Of a stretch of 64,000 nucleotides of DNA, positions 1 through 13,493 are shown one piece after another. The translations under genes were made by a program, and so were the position numbers. Numbering within the stretch: position 1 is the stretch's first letter; every line of letters starts with the position of its first letter. The notes under the pieces are model-generated. The model did not search any database, was not told the DNA's origin, and saw only the letters and a list, made by a program, of their open reading frames with translations. The stretch comes from Caprimulgus europaeus (lineage: Eukaryota > Chordata > Aves > Caprimulgiformes > Caprimulgidae): positions 1 to 64,000 of the forward strand of contig OU015524.1 in NCBI GenBank assembly GCA_907165065.1. The letters run 5' to 3'.

Positions 1-9
1 ACTGCCGAG

Positions 10-27
10 AGAGCCCTGCCGGGCTCT
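10..27 (+). other. Flipped hairpin, copy in array 1
   Basis: The first monomer of the window has AGAGCCC-TGCC-GGGCTCT, the reverse complement of the standard 18-bp hairpin. The rest of its left half lies outside the window. Confidence 0.85.
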
Positions 28-3000
28 GAAACTGCGAATGAACGCTGCCTGCTCCAAGGCCAAAGGAGCCAGGCTTGAAAGCTGCTGCTGGATCTTTTCT
101 CCAACCGCCCACGCACTTATAGCCCCAATCAACTCGGGCCTCAGTCCTTTGCCTGGCTCGCCAGGAGCGTTTCGTTCACCCAGAGCCACACTGCCGAGAG
201 AGCCCGGCAGGGCTCTGAAACTGCGAATGAACGCTGCCTGCTCCAAGGCCAAAGGAGCCAGGCTTGAAAGCTGCTGCTGGATCTTTTCTCCAACCGCCCA
301 CGCACTTATAGCCCCATTCAACTCGGGCCTCAGTCCTTTGCCTGGCTTGCCAGGAGCGTTTTCGTTCCCCTGGGAACCACACTGCCGAGAGAGCCCGGCA
401 GGGCTCTGAAACTGCGAATGAACGCTGCCTGCTCCAAGGCCAAAGGAGCCAGGCTTGAAAGCTGCTGCTGGATCTTTTCTCCAACCGCCCACGCACTTAT
501 AGCCCCATCAACTCGGGCCTCAGTCCTTTGCCTGGCTCGCCAGGAGCGTTTTCGTTCACCCAGAGCCACACTGCCGAGAGAGCCCGGCAGGGCTCTGAAA
601 CTGCGAATGAACGCTGCCTGCTCCAAGGCCAAAGGACCAGGCTTGAAAGCTGCTGCTGGATCTTTTCTCCAACCGCCCACGCACTTATAGCCCCAATCAA
701 CTCGGGCCTCAGTCCTTTGCCTGGCTTGCCAGGAGCGTTTTCGTTCACCCAGAGCCACACTGCCGAGAGAGCCCGGCAGGGCTCTGAAACTGCGAATGAA
801 CGCTGCCTGCTCCAAGGCCAAAGGAGCCAGGCTTGAAAGCTGCTGCTGGATCTTTTCTCCAACCGCCCACGCACTTATAGCCCCAATCAACTCGGGCCTC
901 AGTCCTTTGCCTGGCTTGCCAGGAGCGTTTTCGTTCACCCAGAGCCACACTGCCGAGAGAGCCCGGCAGGGCTCTGAAACTGCGAATGAACGCTGCCTGC
1001 TCCAAGGCCAAAGGAGCCAGGCTTGAAAGCTGCTGCTGGATCTTTTCTCCAACCGCCCACGCACTTATAGCCCCAATCAACTCGGGCCTCAGTCCTTTGC
1101 CTGGCTCCAGGAGCGTTTTCGTTCACCCAGAGCCACACTGCCGAGAGAGCCCGGCAGGGCTCTGAAACTGCGAATGAACGCTGCCTGCTCCAAGGCCAAA
1201 GGAGCCAGGCTTGAAAGCTGCTGCTGGATCTTTTCTCCAACCGCCCACGCACTTATAGCCCCATTCAACTCGGGCCTCAGTCCTTTGCCTGGCTCGCCAG
1301 GAGCGTTTTCGTTCCCCGGACCACACTGCCGAGAGAGCCCGGCAGGGCTCTGAAACTGCGAATGAACGCTGCCTGCTCCAAGGCCAAAGGAGCCAGGCTT
1401 GAAAGCTGCTGCTGGATCTTTTCTCCAACCGCCCACGCACTTATAGCCCCAATCAACTCGGGCCTCAGTCCTTTGCCTGGCTCGCCAGGAGCGTTTTCGT
1501 TCACCCAGAGCCACACTGCCGAGAGAGCCCGGCAGGGCTCTGAAACTGCGAATGAACGCTGCCTGCTCCAAGGCCAAAGGAGCCAGGCTTGAAAGCTGCT
1601 GCTGGATCTTTTCTCCAACCGCCCACGCACTTATAGCCCCAATCAACTCGGGCCTCAGTCCTTTGCCTGGCTTGCCAGGAGCGTTTTCGTTCCCCAGGAG
1701 CCACACTGCCGAGAGAGCCCGGCAGGGCTCTGAAACTGCGAATGAACGCTGCCTGCTCCAAGGCCAAAGGAGCCAGGCTTGAAAGCTGCTGCTGGATCTT
1801 TTCTCCAACCGCCCACGCACTTATAGCCCCAATCAACTCGGGCCTCAGTCCTTTGCCTGGCTCGCCAGGAGCGTTTTCGTTCACCCAGAGCCACACTGCC
1901 GAGAGAGCCCGGCAGGGCTCTGAAACTGCGAATGAACGCTGCCTGCTCCAAGGCCAAAGGAGCCAGGCTTGAAAGCTGCTGCTGGATCTTTTCTCCAACC
2001 GCCCACGCACTTATAGCCCCAATCAACTCGGGCCTCAGTCCTTTGCCTGGCTCGCCAGGAGCGTTTTCGTTCACCCGGAGAGCCACACTGCCGAGAGAGC
2101 CCGGGCAGGGCTCTGAAACTGCGAATGAACGCTGCCTGCTCCAAGGCCAAAGGGAGCCAGGCTTGAAAGCTGCTGCTGGATCTTTTCTCCAACCGCCCAC
2201 GCACTTATAGCCCCATTCAACTCGGGCCTCAGTCCTTTGCCTGGCTCGCCAGGAGCGTTTTCGTTCCCAGAGAGCCACACTGCCGAGAGAGCCCGGCAGG
2301 GCTCTGAAACTGCGATATGAACGCTGCCTGCTCCAAGGCCAAAGGAGCCAGGCTTGAAAGCTGCTGCTGGATCTTTTCTCCAACCGCCCACGCACTTATA
2401 GCCCCAATCAACTCGGGCCTCAGTCCTTTGCCTGGCTCGCCAGGAGCGTTTTCGTTCCCCCAGAACCACACTGCCGAGAGAGCCCGGCAGGGCTCTGAAA
2501 CTGCGAATGAACGCTGCCTGCTCCAAGGCCAAAGGAGCCAGGCTTGAAAGCTGCTGCTGGATCTTTTCTCCAACCGCCCACGCACTTATAGCCCCATTCA
2601 ACTCGGGCCTCAGTCCTTTGCCTGGCTCGCCAGGAGCGTTTTCGTTCACCCGGAGCCACACTGCCGAGAGAGCCCGGCAGGGCTCTGAAACTGCGAATGA
2701 ACGCTGCCTGCTCCAAGGCCAAAGGAGCCAGGCTTGAAAGCTGCTGCTGGATCTTTTCTCCCACCCGCCCACGCACTTATAGCCCCAATCAACTCGGGCC
2801 TCAGTCCTTTGCCTGGCTCGCCAGGAGCGTTTTCGTTCACCCAGAGCCACACTGCCGAGAGAGCCCGGCAGGGCTCTGAAACTGCGAATGAACGCTGCCT
2901 GCTCCAAGGCCAAAGGAGCCAGGCTTGAAAGCTGCTGCTGGATCTTTTCTCCAACCGCCCACGCACTTATAGCCCCATTCAACTCGGGCCTCAGTCCTTT

Positions 3001-6000
3001 GCCTGGCTCGCCAGGAGCGTTTTCGTTCCCCGAGAGCCACACTGCCGAGAGAGCCCGGCAGGGCTCTGAAACTGCGAATGAACGCTGCCTGCTCCAAGGC
3101 CAAAGGAGCCAGGCTTGAAAGCTGCTGCTGGATCTTTTCTCCAACCGCCCTACGCACTTATAGCCCCATTCAACTCGGGCCTCAGTCCTTTGCCTGGCTC
3201 GCCAGGAGCGTTTTCGTTCACCCGGGAGCCACACTGCCGAGAGAGCCCGCAGGGCTCTGAAACTGCGAATGAACGCTGCCTGCTCCAAGGCCAAAGGAGC
3301 CAGGCTTGAAAGCTGCTGCTGGATCTTTTCTCCAACCGCCCACGCACTATAGCCCCATTCAACTCGGGCCTCAGTCCTTTGCCTGGCTCGGCCAGGAGCG
3401 TTTTCGTTCACCCGGAAGCCACACTGCCGAGAGAGCCCGGCAGGGCTCTGAAACTGCGAATGAACGCTGCCTGCTCCAAGGCCAAAGGAGCCAGGCTTGA
3501 AAGCTGCTGCTGGATCTTTTCTCCAACCGCCCACGCACTTATAGGCCCCATTCAACTCGGGCCTCAGTCCTTTGCCTGGCTCGCCAGGAGCGTTTTCGTT
3601 CACCCAGAGCCACACTGCCGAGAGAGCCCGGCAGGGCTCTGAAACTGCGAATGAACGCTGCCTGCTCCAAGGCCAAAGGAGCCAGGCTTGAAAGCTGCTG
3701 CTGGATCTTTTCTCCAACCGCCCACGCACTTATAGCCCCATTCAACTCGGGCCTCAGTCCTTTGCCTGGCTCGCCAGGAGCGTTTTCGTTCACCCAGAGC
3801 CACACTGCCGAGAGAGCCCGGCAGGGCTCTGAAACTGCGAATGAACGCTGCCTGCTCCAAGGCCAAAGGAGCCAGGCTTGAAAGCTGCTGCTGGATCTTT
3901 TCTCCAACCGCCCACGCACTTATAGCCCCAATCAACTCGGGCCTCAGTCCTTTGCCTGGCTCGCCAGGAGCGTTTTCGTTCCCGGGAGCCACACTGCCGA
4001 GAGAGCCCGGCAGGGCTCTGAAACTGCGAATGAACGCTGCCTGCTCCAAGGCCAAAGGAGCCAGGCTTGAAAGCTGCTGCTGGATCTTTTCTCCAACCGC
4101 CCACGCACTTATAGCCCCATTCAACTCGGGCCTCAGTCCTTTGCCTGGCTCGCCAGGAGCGTTTTCGTTCACCCAGAGCCACACTGCCGAGAGAGCCCGG
4201 CAGGGCTCTGAAACTGCGAATGAACGCTGCCTGCTCCAAGGCCAAAGGAGCCAGGCTTGAAAGCTGCTGCTGGATCTTTTCTCCAACCGCCCACGCACTT
4301 ATAGCCCCATTCAACTCGGGCCTCAGTCCTTTGCCTGGCTCGCCAGGAGCGTTTTCGTTCACCCAGGAGCCACACTGCCGAGAGAGCCCGGCAGGGCTCT
4401 GAAACTGCGAATGAACGCTGCCTGCTCCAAGGCCAAAGGAGCCAGGCTTGAAAGCTGCTGCTGGATCTTTTCTCCAACCGCCCACGCACTTATAGCCCCA
4501 ATCAACTCGGGCCTCAGTCCTTTGCCTGGCTCGCCAGGAGCGTTTTCGTTCACCGGGAACCACACTGCCGAGAGAGCCCGGCAGGGCTCTGAAACTGCGA
4601 ATGAACGCTGCCTGCTCCAAGGCCAAAGGAGCCAGGCTTGAAAGCTGCTGCTGGATCTTTTCTCCAACCGCCCACGCACTTATAGCCCCATCAACTCGGG
4701 CCTCAGTCCTTTGCCTGGCTTCGCCAGGAGCGTTTTCGTTCCCCGGGAGCCACACTGCCGAGAGAGCCCGGCAGGGCTCTGAAACTGCGAATGAACGCTG
4801 CCTGCTCCAAGGCAAAGGAGCCAGGCTTGAAAAGCTGCTGCTGGATCTTTTCTCCAACCGCCCACGCACTTATAGCCCCAATCAACTCGGGCCTCAGTCC
4901 TTTGCCTGGCTCGCCAGATCGTTTTTCGTATCACCAGAGCCACACTGCCGAGAGAGCCCGGCAGGGCTCTGAAACTGCGAATGAACGCTGCCTGCTCCAA
5001 GGCCAAAGGAGCCAGGCTTGAAAGCTGCTGCTGGATCTTTTCTCCAACCGCCCACGCACTTATAGCCCCATTCAACTCGGGCCTCAGTCCTTTGCCTGGC
5101 TCGCCAGGAGCGTTTTCGTTCACCCAGAGCCACACTGCCGAGAGAGCCCGGCAGGGCTCTGAAACTGCGAATGAACGCTGCCTGCTCCAAGGCCAAAGGA
5201 GCCAGGCTTGAAAGCTGCTGCTGGATCTTTTCTCCAACCGCCCACGCACTTATAGCCCCATTCAACTCGGGCCTCAGTCCTTTGCCTGGCTCGCCAGGAG
5301 CGTTTTCGTTCCCCGAGAGCCACACTGCCGAGAGAGCCCGGCAGGGCTCTGAAACTGCGAATGAACGCTGCCTGCTCCAAGGCCAAAGGAGCCAGGCTTG
5401 AAAGCTGCTGCTGGATCTTTTCTCCAACCGCCCACGCACTTATAGCCCCAATCAACTCGGGCCTCAGTCCTTTGCCTGGCTCGCCAGGAGCGTTTTCGTT
5501 CACCCGGGAACCACACTGCCGAGAGAGCCCGGCAGGGCTCTGAAACTGCGAATGAACGCTGCCTGCTCCAAGGCCAAAGGAGCCAGGCTTGAAAGCTGCT
5601 GCTGGATCTTTTCTCCAACCGCCCACGCACTTATAGCCCCAATCAACTCGGGCCTCAGTCCTTTGCCTGGCTCGCCAGGAGCGTTTTCGTTCACCCAGAG
5701 CCACACTGCCGAGAGAGCCCGGCAGGGCTCTGAAACTGCGAATGAACGCTGCCTGCTCCAAGGCCAAAGGAGCCAGGCTTGAAAGCTGCTGCTGGATCTT
5801 TTCTCCAACCGCCCACGCACTTATAGCCCCAATCAACTCGGGCCTCAGTCCTTTGCCTGGCTCGCCAGGAGCGTTTTCGTTCCCCGAGAGCCACACTGCC
5901 GAGAGAGCCCGGCAGGGCTCTGAAACTGCGAATGAACGCTGCCTGCTCCAAGGCCAAAGGAGCCAGGCTTGAAAGCTGCTGCTGGATCTTTTCTCCAACC

Positions 6001-9000
6001 GCCCACGCACTTATAGCCCCATTCAACTCGGGCCTCAGTCCTTTGCCTGGCTCGCCAGGAGCGTTTTCGTTCACCAGGAGCCACACTGCCGAGAGAGCCC
6101 GGCAGGGCTCTGAAACTGCGAATGAACGCTGCCTGCTCCAAGGCCAAAGGAGCCAGGCTTGAAAGCTGCTGCTGGATCTTTTCTCCAACCGCCCACGCAC
6201 TTATAGCCCCATTCAACTCGGGCCTCAGTCCTTTGCCTGGCTCGCCAGGAGCGTTTTCGTTCCCCAGGAACCACACTGCCGAGAGAGCCCGGCAGGGCTC
6301 TGAAACTGCGAATGAACGCTGCCTGCTCCAAGGCCAAAGGAGCCAGGCTTGAAAGCTGCTGCTGGATCTTTTCTCCAACCGCCCACGCACTTATAGCCCC
6401 AATCAACTCGGGCCTCAGTCCTTTGCCTGGCTTGCCAGGAGCGTTTTCGTTCCCCAGGAGCCACACTGCCGAGAGAGCCCGGCAGGGCTCTGAAACTGCG
6501 AATGAACGCTGCCTGCTCCAAGGCCAAAGGAGCCAGGCTTGAAAGCTGCTGCTGGATCTTTTCTCCAACCGCCCACGCACTTATAGCCCCATTCAACTCG
6601 GGCCTCAGTCCTTTGCCTGGCTCGCCAGGAGCGTTTTCGTTCCCCGGGAGCCACACTGCCGAGAGAGCCCGGCAGGGCTCTGAAACTGCGAATGAACGCT
6701 GCCTGCTCCAAGGCCAAAGGAGCCAGGCTTGAAAGCTGCTGCTGGATCTTTTCTCCAACCGCCCACGCACTTATAGCCCCATTCAACTCGGGCCTCAGTC
6801 CTTTGCCTGGCTCGCCAGGAGCGTTTTCGTTCCCCGAGAGCCACACTGCCGAGAGAGCCCGGCAGGGCTCTGAAACTGCGAATGAACGCTGCCTGCTCCA
6901 AGGCCAAAGGAGCCAGGCTTGAAAGCTGCTGCTGGATCTTTTCTCCAACCGCCCACGCACTTATAGCCCCAATCAACTCGGGCCTCAGTCCTTTGCCTGG
7001 CTCGCCAGGAGCGTTTTCGTTCACCCAGAGCCACACTGCCGAGAGAGCCCGGCAGGGCTCTGAAACTGCGAATGAACGCTGCCTGCTCCAAGGCCAAAGG
7101 AGCCAGGCTTGAAAGCTGCTGCTGGATCTTTTCTCCAACCGCCCACGCACTTATAGCCCCATTCAACTCGGGCCTCAGTCCTTTGCCTGGCTCGCCAGGA
7201 GCGTTTTCGTTCACCCAGAGCCACACTGCGAGAGAGCCCGGCAGGGCTCTGAAACTGCGAATGAACGCTGCCTGCTCCAAGGCCAAAGGAGCCAGGCTTG
7301 AAAGCTGCTGCTGGATCTTTTCTCCAACCGCCCACGCACTTATAGCCCCAATCAACTCGGGCCTCAGTCCTTTGCCTGGCTTGCCAGGAGCGTTTTCGTT
7401 CCCCGAGAGCCACACTGCCGAGAGAGCCCGGCAGGGCTCTGAAACTGCGAATGAACGCTGCCTGCTCCAAGGCCAAAGGAGCCAGGCTTGAAAGCTGCTG
7501 CTGGATCTTTTCTCCAACCGCCCACGCACTTATAGCCCCATTCAACTCGGGCCTCAGTCCTTTGCCTGGCTTGCCAGGAGCGTTTTCGTTCACCCAGGAG
7601 CCACACTGCCGAGAGAGCCCGGCAGGGCTCTGAAACTGCGAATGAACGCTGCCTGCTCCAAGGCCAAAGGAGCCAGGCTTGAAAGCTGCTGCTGGATCTT
7701 TTCTCCAACCGCCCACGCACTTATAGCCCCATTCAACTCGGGCCTCAGTCCTTTGCCTGGCTTGCCAGGAGCGTTTTCGTTCACCCAGAGCCACACTGCC
7801 GAGAGAGCCCGGCAGGGCTCTGAAACTGCGAATGAACGCTGCCTGCTCCAAGGCCAAAGGAGCCAGGCTTGAAAGCTGCTGCTGGATCTTTTCTCCAACC
7901 GCCCACGCACTTATAGCCCCAATCAACTCGGGCCTCAGTCCTTTGCCTGGCTCGCCAGGAGCGTTTTCGTTCACCCAGAGCCACACTGCCGAGAGAGCCC
8001 GGCAGGGCTCTGAAACTGCGAATGAACGCTGCCTGCTCCAAGGCCAAAGGAGCCAGGCTTGAAAGCTGCTGCTGGATCTTTTCTCCAACCGCCCACGCAC
8101 TTATAGCCCCATTCAACTCGGGCCTCAGTCCTTTGCCTGGCTTGCCAGGAGCGTTTTCGTTCCCCGGGAACCACACTGCCGAGAGAGCCCGGCAGGGCTC
8201 TGAAACTGCGAATGAACGCTGCCTGCTCCAAGGCCAAAGGAGCCAGGCTTGAAAGCTGCTGCTGGATCTTTTCTCCAACCGCCCCACGCACTTATAGCCC
8301 CAATCAACTCGGGCCTCAGTCCTTTGCCTGGCTCGCCAGGAGCGTTTTCGTTCACCCGAGAGCCACACTGCCGAGAGAGCCCGGCAGGGCTCTGAAACTG
8401 CGAATGAACGCTGCCTGCTCCAAGGCCAAAGGAGCCAGGCTTGAAAGCTGCTGCTGGATCTTTTCTCCAACCGCCCACGCACTTATAGCCCCAATCAACT
8501 CGGGCCTCAGTCCTTTGCCTGGCTTGCCAGGAGCGTTTTCGTTCACCCGAGAGCCACACTGCCGAGAGAGCCCGGCAGGGCTCTGAAACTGCGAATGAAC
8601 GCTGCCTGCTCCAAGGCCAAAGGAGCCAGGCTTGAAAGCTGCTGCTGGATCTTTTCTCCAACCGCCCACGCACTTATAGCCCCAATCAACTCGGGCCTCA
8701 GTCCTTTGCCTGGCTCGCCAGGAGCGTTTTCGTTCCCCGGAACCACACTGCCGAGAGAGCCCGGCAGGGCTCTGAAACTGCGAATGAACGCTGCCTGCTC
8801 CAAGGCCAAAGGAGCCAGGCTTGAAAGCTGCTGCTGGATCTTTTCTCCAACCGCCCACGCACTTATAGCCCCAATCAACTCGGGCCTCAGTCCTTTGCCT
8901 GGCTCGCCAGGAGCGTTTTCGTTCCCCAGAGCCACACTGCCGAGAGAGCCCGGCAGGGCTCTGAAACTGCGAATGAACGCTGCCTGCTCCAAGGCCAAAG

Positions 9001-12000
9001 GAGCCAGGCTTGAAAGCTGCTGCTGGATCTTTTCTCCAACCGCCCACGCACTTATAGCCCCAATCAACTCGGGCCTCAGTCCTTTGCCTGGCTCGCCAGG
9101 AGCGTTTTCGTTCCCCGAGAGCCACACTGCCGAGAGAGCCCGGCAGGGCTCTGAAACTGCGAATGAACGCTGCCTGCTCCAAGGCCAAAGGAGCCAGGCT
9201 TGAAAGCTGCTGCTGGATCTTTTCTCCAACCGCCCACGCACTTATAGCCCCAATCAACTCGGGCCTCAGTCCTTTGCCTGGCTCGCCAGGAGCGTTTTCG
9301 TTCCCCAGGAGCCACACTGCCGAGAGAGCCCGGCAGGGCTCTGAAACTGCGAATGAACGCTGCCTGCTCCAAGGCCAAAGGAGCCAGGCTTGAAAGCTGC
9401 TGCTGGATCTTTTCTCCAACCGCCCACGCACTTATAGCCCCATTCAACTCGGGCCTCAGTCCTTTGCCTGGCTCGCCAGGAGCGTTTTCGTTCACCCAGA
9501 GCCACACTGCCGAGAGAGCCCGGCAGGGCTCTGAAACTGCGAATGAACGCTGCCTGCTCCAAGGCCAAAGGAGCCAGGCTTGAAAGCTGCTGCTGGATCT
9601 TTTCTCCAACCGCCCACGCACTTATAGCCCCATTCAACTCGGGCCTCAGTCCTTTGCCTGGCTCGCCAGGAGCGTTTTCGTTCCCCGGGAGCCACACTGC
9701 CGAGAGAGCCCGGCAGGGCTCTGAAACTGCGAATGAACGCTGCCTGCTCCAAGGCCAAAGGAGCCAGGCTTGAAAGCTGCTGCTGGATCTTTTCTCCAAC
9801 CGCCCACGCACTTATAGCCCCAATCAACTCGGGCCTCAGTCCTTTGCCTGGCTCGCCAGGAGCGTTTTCGTTCCCCAGGAGCCACACTGCCGAGAGAGCC
9901 CGGCAGGGCTCTGAAACTGCGAATGAACGCTGCCTGCTCCAAGGCCAAAGGAGCCAGGCTTGAAAGCTGCTGCTGGATCTTTTCTCCAACCGCCCACGCA
10001 CTTATAGCCCCATTCAACTCGGGCCTCAGTCCTTTGCCTGGCTCGCCAGGAGCGTTTTCGTTCCCCAGGAACCACACTGCCGAGAGAGCCCGGCAGGGCT
10101 CTGAAACTGCGAATGAACGCTGCCTGCTCCAAGGCCAAAGGAGCCAGGCTTGAAAGCTGCTGCTGGATCTTTTCTCCAACCGCCCACGCACTTATAGCCC
10201 CATTCAACTCGGGCCTCAGTCCTTTGCCTGGCTCGCCAGGAGCGTTTTCGTTCCCCGGGAGCCACACTGCCGAGAGAGCCCGGCAGGGCTCTGAAACTGC
10301 GAATGAACGCTGCCTGCTCCAAGGCCAAAGGAGCCAGGCTTGAAAGCTGCTGCTGGATCTTTTCTCCAACCGCCCACGCACTTATAGCCCCATTCAACTC
10401 GGGCCTCAGTCCTTTGCCTGGCTTGCCAGGAGCGTTTTCGTTCCCCGGAACCACACTGCCGAGAGAGCCCGGCAGGGCTCTGAAACTGCGAATGAACGCT
10501 GCCTGCTCCAAGGCCAAAGGAGCCAGGCTTGAAAGCTGCTGCTGGATCTTTTCTCCAACCGCCCACGCACTTATAGCCCCAATCAACTCGGGCCTCAGTC
10601 CTTTGCCTGGCTCGCCAGGAGCGTTTTCGTTCACCCAGAGCCACACTGCCGAGAGAGCCCGGCAGGGCTCTGAAACTGCGAATGAACGCTGCCTGCTCCA
10701 AGGCCAAAGGAGCCAGGCTTGAAAGCTGCTGCTGGATCTTTTCTCCAACCGCCCACGCACTTATAGCCCCATTCAACTCGGGCCTCAGTCCTTTGCCTGG
10801 CTCGCCAGGAGCGTTTTCGTTCCCCAGAGCCACACTGCCGAGAGAGCCCGGCAGGGCTCTGAAACTGCGAATGAACGCTGCCTGCTCCAAGGCCAAAGGA
10901 GCCAGGCTTGAAAGCTGCTGCTGGATCTTTTCTCCAACCGCCCACGCACTTATAGCCCCATTCAACTCGGGCCTCAGTCCTTTGCCTGGCTCGCCAGGAG
11001 CGTTTTCGTTCCCCGGGAACCACACTGCCGAGAGAGCCCGGCAGGGCTCTGAAACTGCGAATGAACGCTGCCTGCTCCAAGGCCAAAGGAGCCAGGCTTG
11101 AAAGCTGCTGCTGGATCTTTTCTCCAACCGCCCACGCACTTATAGCCCCATTCAACTCGGGCCTCAGTCCTTTGCCTGGCTCGCCAGGAGCGTTTTCGTT
11201 CCCCGGGAACCACACTGCCGAGAGAGCCCGGCAGGGCTCTGAAACTGCGAATGAACGCTGCCTGCTCCAAGGCCAAAGGAGCCAGGCTTGAAAGCTGCTG
11301 CTGGATCTTTTCTCCAACCGCCCACGCACTTATAGCCCCAATCAACTCGGGCCTCAGTCCTTTGCCTGGCTCGCCAGGAGCGTTTTCGTTCCCCGGGAAC
11401 CACACTGCCGAGAGAGCCCGGCAGGGCTCTGAAACTGCGAATGAACGCTGCCTGCTCCAAGGCCAAAGGAGCCAGGCTTGAAAGCTGCTGCTGGATCTTT
11501 TCTCCAACCGCCCACGCACTTATAGCCCCAATCAACTCGGGCCTCAGTCCTTTGCCTGGCTCGCCAGGAGCGTTTTCGTTCCCGGGAGCCACACTGCCGA
11601 GAGAGCCCGGCAGGGCTCTGAAACTGCGAATGAACGCTGCCTGCTCCAAGGCCAAAGGAGCCAGGCTTGAAAGCTGCTGCTGGATCTTTTCTCCAACCGC
11701 CCACGCACTTATAGCCCCAATCAACTCGGGCCTCAGTCCTTTGCCTGGCTCGCCAGGAGCGTTTTCGTTCACCCAGAGCCACACTGCCGAGAGAGCCCGG
11801 CAGGGCTCTGAAACTGCGAATGAACGCTGCCTGCTCCAAGGCCAAAGGAGCCAGGCTTGAAAGCTGCTGCTGGATCTTTTCTCCAACCGCCCACGCACTT
11901 ATAGCCCCAATCAACTCGGGCCTCAGTCCTTTGCCTGGCTCGCCAGGAGCGTTTTCGTTCCCCGGGAACCACACTGCCGAGAGAGCCCGGCAGGGCTCTG

Positions 12001-13266
12001 AAACTGCGAATGAACGCTGCCTGCTCCAAGGCCAAAGGAGCCAGGCTTGAAAGCTGCTGCTGGATCTTTTCTCCAACCGCCCACGCACTTATAGCCCCAA
12101 TCAACTCGGGCCTCAGTCCTTTGCCTGGCTTGCCAGGAGCGTTTTCGTTCACCCAGAGCCACACTGCCGAGAGAGCCCGGCAGGGCTCTGAAACTGCGAA
12201 TGAACGCTGCCTGCTCCAAGGCCAAAGGAGCCAGGCTTGAAAGCTGCTGCTGGATCTTTTCTCCAACCGCCCACGCACTTATAGCCCCAATCAACTCGGG
12301 CCTCAGTCCTTTGCCTGGCTCGCCAGGAGCGTTTTCGTTCCCCGGGAACCACACTGCCGAGAGAGCCCGGCAGGGCTCTGAAACTGCGAATGAACGCTGC
12401 CTGCTCCAAGGCCAAAGGAGCCAGGCTTGAAAGCTGCTGCTGGATCTTTTCTCCAACCGCCCACGCACTTATAGCCCCAATCAACTCGGGCCTCAGTCCT
12501 TTGCCTGGCTCGCCAGGAGCGTTTTTCGTTCACCCAGAGCCACACTGCCGAGAGAGCCCGGCAGGGCTCTGAAACTGCGAATGAACGCTGCCTGCTCCAA
12601 GGCCAAAGGAGCCAGGCTTGAAAGCTGCTGCTGGATCTTTTCTCCAACCGCCCACAGCACTTATAGCCCCATTCAACTCGGGCCTCAGTCCTTTGCCTGG
12701 CTCGCCAGGAGCGTTTTCGTTCCCCGGGAGCCACACTGCCGAGAGAGCCCGGCAGGGCTCTGAAACTGCGAATGAACGCTGCCTGCTCCAAGGCCAAAGG
12801 AGCCAGGCTTGAAAGCTGCTGCTGGATCTTTTCTCCAACCGCCCACGCACTTATAGCCCCATTCAACTCGGGCCTCAGTCCTTTGCCTGGCTCGCCAGGA
12901 GCGTTTTCGTTCCCCGGGAACCACACTGCCGAGAGAGCCCGGCAGGGCTCTGAAACTGCGAATGAACGCTGCCTGCTCCAAGGCCAAAGGAGCCAGGCTT
13001 GAAAGCTGCTGCTGGATCCTTTCTCCAACCGCCCACGCACTTATAGCCCCATTCAACTCGGGGCCTCAGTCCTTTGCCTGGCTCGCCAGGAGCGTTTTCG
13101 TTCACCCAGAGCCACACTGCCGAGAGAGCCCGGCAGGGCTCTGAAACTGCGAATGAACGCTGCCTGCTCCAAGGCCAAAGGAGCCAGGCTTGAAAGCTGC
13201 TGCTGGATCTTTTCTCCAACCGCCCACGCACTTATAGCCCCATTCAACTCGGGCCTCAGTCCTTTG

Positions 13267-13280
13267 CCTGGCGAGCCAGG
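13267..13280 (+). other. Flipped second dyad
   Basis: CCTGGC-GA-GCCAGG stands in place of the usual CCTGGC-TC-GCCAGG. It is the exact reverse complement of the normal 14 bp, with the flanks unchanged. Confidence 0.8.
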
Positions 13281-13476
13281 AGCGTTTTCGTTCACCCAGA
13301 CCCACACTGCCGAGAGAGCCCCGGCAGGGCTCTGAAACTGCGAATGAACGCTGCCTGCTCCAAGGCCAAAGGAGCCAGGCTTGAAAGCTGCTGCTGGATC
13401 TTTTCTCCAACCGCCCACGCACTTATAGCCCCAATCAACTCGGGCCTCAGTCCTTTGCCTGGCTCGCCAGGAGCGT

Positions 13477-13493
13477 TTTCGTTCCACCCGGGA
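13477..13493 (+). promoter_or_regulatory. Candidate CENP-B-box-like site
   Basis: TTTCGTTCCACCCGGGA fits the published essential core NTTCGNNNNANNCGGGN of the mammalian CENP-B box at every fixed position. It arises because this monomer's hypervariable cassette is two bases longer than the common CCCCGGGAA type, in which TTCG and CGGG are too close together. It is a single exact match that I noticed in the window. Binding is not implied, and a host outside mammals may have no CENP-B. Confidence 0.35.

Noticed and set aside
5171-12400. A higher-order repeat made of several monomers
   Set aside because: I wrote out the variant types of successive monomers (A or T allele, C or T allele, cassette) and found short similar strings but no constant period. 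A computed alignment could still reveal one.
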